Assembly (NCBI GenBank): GCA_963170055.1
Contig: CAUJGJ010000397.1
Coordinates: 2,840,001 to 2,895,000, forward strand
DNA length: 55,000 bases
Source: Halisarca cf. caerulea
Taxonomy: Eukaryota; Porifera; Demospongiae; Chondrillida; Halisarcidae
Reading direction: 5' to 3'
Position numbers and translations under genes: made by a program. Below the pieces are notes generated by a model. That model did no database searches. It was not told the DNA's origin and worked only from the letters and a program-made list of their open reading frames with translations. Below are positions 54,401 through 55,000 of this stretch, piece by piece (position 1 is the stretch's first letter; each line of letters begins with the position of its first letter).

Positions 54401-55000
54401 GTGTGTCAACAACATGGCGGACTTTTAGGCGGTAGTCGAAGTCGTTGGTATTATTCAGTGAATTTTGTGTTTGCTTCTGTTTTTGTCAACGAAGAAACTT
54501 TAAGACCTAAAGATTTGGATTGAGAGTTAATCATGAAGATTCAACTCGCTCCAAGAATTTCCGTGGGCCTTCAAGTTTTAGAGGTAGAGCGACTGGTTTA
54601 AAGTTGTTGTCTTCATTTTAGAAGTTGTGGAAGGACTCGAAAACTGACAAAAGCTGTTAAGCTGCCTCATCTAACAGGGAAGAGAACTTTGACAAAGCAT
54701 TTAGGACGGAAACGTTCTTGGAAGGATGATTTTACTGAGACATTGTACCTTACGCTACCAGGGAAGTCCATGGAAACGAAGAAAAGGCTAAAGAAAGCTT
54801 CGGAAACAGGTAAGATGAGTGTGGAAAGCCTTTTGTCTTTAGTTAACCATTATGGAGTGCTTGAACGTGCATGTTAAAGTGTTTTAACGACGTTTAGTAT
54901 GAGCAGGTCTTTCATAAAATAGTTTCTCCATGTGTTTTCGTGGATATGTTTGCGTGCGTGTATGTAATCTTGTGTATACGTGTTTGCTTAGGTCCTCTAA
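54277..55000 (+). mobile_element. Element X2, left end (runs off the window)
   Basis: GC hairpin GGGCCGCCAAAGGCGGCCCC, TA tract, then ATGTGTGTCAACAACATGG and sequence closely matching X1 from 11342 on. It is uninterrupted where X1 holds Y, which makes it the empty-site reference. The window ends at the acceptor of the second X exon. Confidence 0.85.
54601..54809 (+). CDS. Hypothetical exon of element X2
   Basis: The open basic frame LTKAVKLPHLTGKRTL, LGRKRSWKDDFTETLYLTLP and METKKRLKKASETG ends at donor CAG|GTAAGATGAG. It agrees with X1 11545-11753 except for a few substitutions, and both frames stay open. Function unknown; the basic composition would suit nucleic-acid binding, which is only a guess. 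Confidence 0.45.

Overview
The window is eukaryotic and almost entirely made of nested transposable elements. It has coding exons with GT-AG introns, dinucleotide microsatellites, LTR and non-LTR retrotransposons, and at least eight kinds of DNA transposon. I see no convincing host gene, rRNA, tRNA, operon or CRISPR. The families present (Mag-like Ty3, a non-LTR element with a 2A-like motif, DUF6589, DUF7869, pogo, Tc1, piggyBac, hAT and an IS3EU-like integrase) fit a non-vertebrate metazoan; a sponge or another early-branching animal is my guess, not proven.

Layout. About 1-657 is the tail of one hairpin-ended element (X0). A second copy (X1) runs from about 746 to 23614 and has been invaded repeatedly. 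A DUF7869 element (Y, 836-11341) sits in its TA tract and itself carries a 7.46 kb DUF6589 + RecQ element (Z, 3718-11179, 92-bp inverted repeats, 9-bp target duplication). A hAT element (12128-14486, 5-bp duplication) sits further right. Next come two fused short hairpin elements (A1/A2) with a young Ty3 retrotransposon (16016-20450, LTRs identical by eye), and another hairpin element (B1, 21461-21811). A third X copy (X2, 54277-end) lacks Y and serves as an empty-site reference.

23.6-27.1 kb holds a truncated piggyBac-like gene and a SANT/coiled-coil gene remnant. 27121-32126 is element Q: TA-flanked, with a Tc1-type DD34E transposase facing a BEN-domain gene, and tag-like minisatellites inside both ends. 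32.6-34.4 kb is a pogo-type transposase broken by hairpin elements. 34.8-44.7 kb is a rearranged nest: a palindromic element (P2) split by element T (integrase gene plus HECT C-lobe gene, inverted 19-bp minisatellites), a 3.36 kb LINE with a 2A-like peptide, and an inversion that appears to have used the minisatellites. 44.8-51.1 kb holds two more DUF7869 elements (V, W), and 52.0-54.3 kb a LINE relic with further hairpin elements.

Most transposases carry one to several stops or frameshifts, so the elements look recently active but are now mostly defective. The genes do not form one pathway. The repeated themes are (1) elements with a transposase plus an accessory gene (RecQ, BEN, HECT), (2) a short-element superfamily bounded by hairpins at both ends, and (3) TA tracts inside those short elements acting as landing sites for later insertions.
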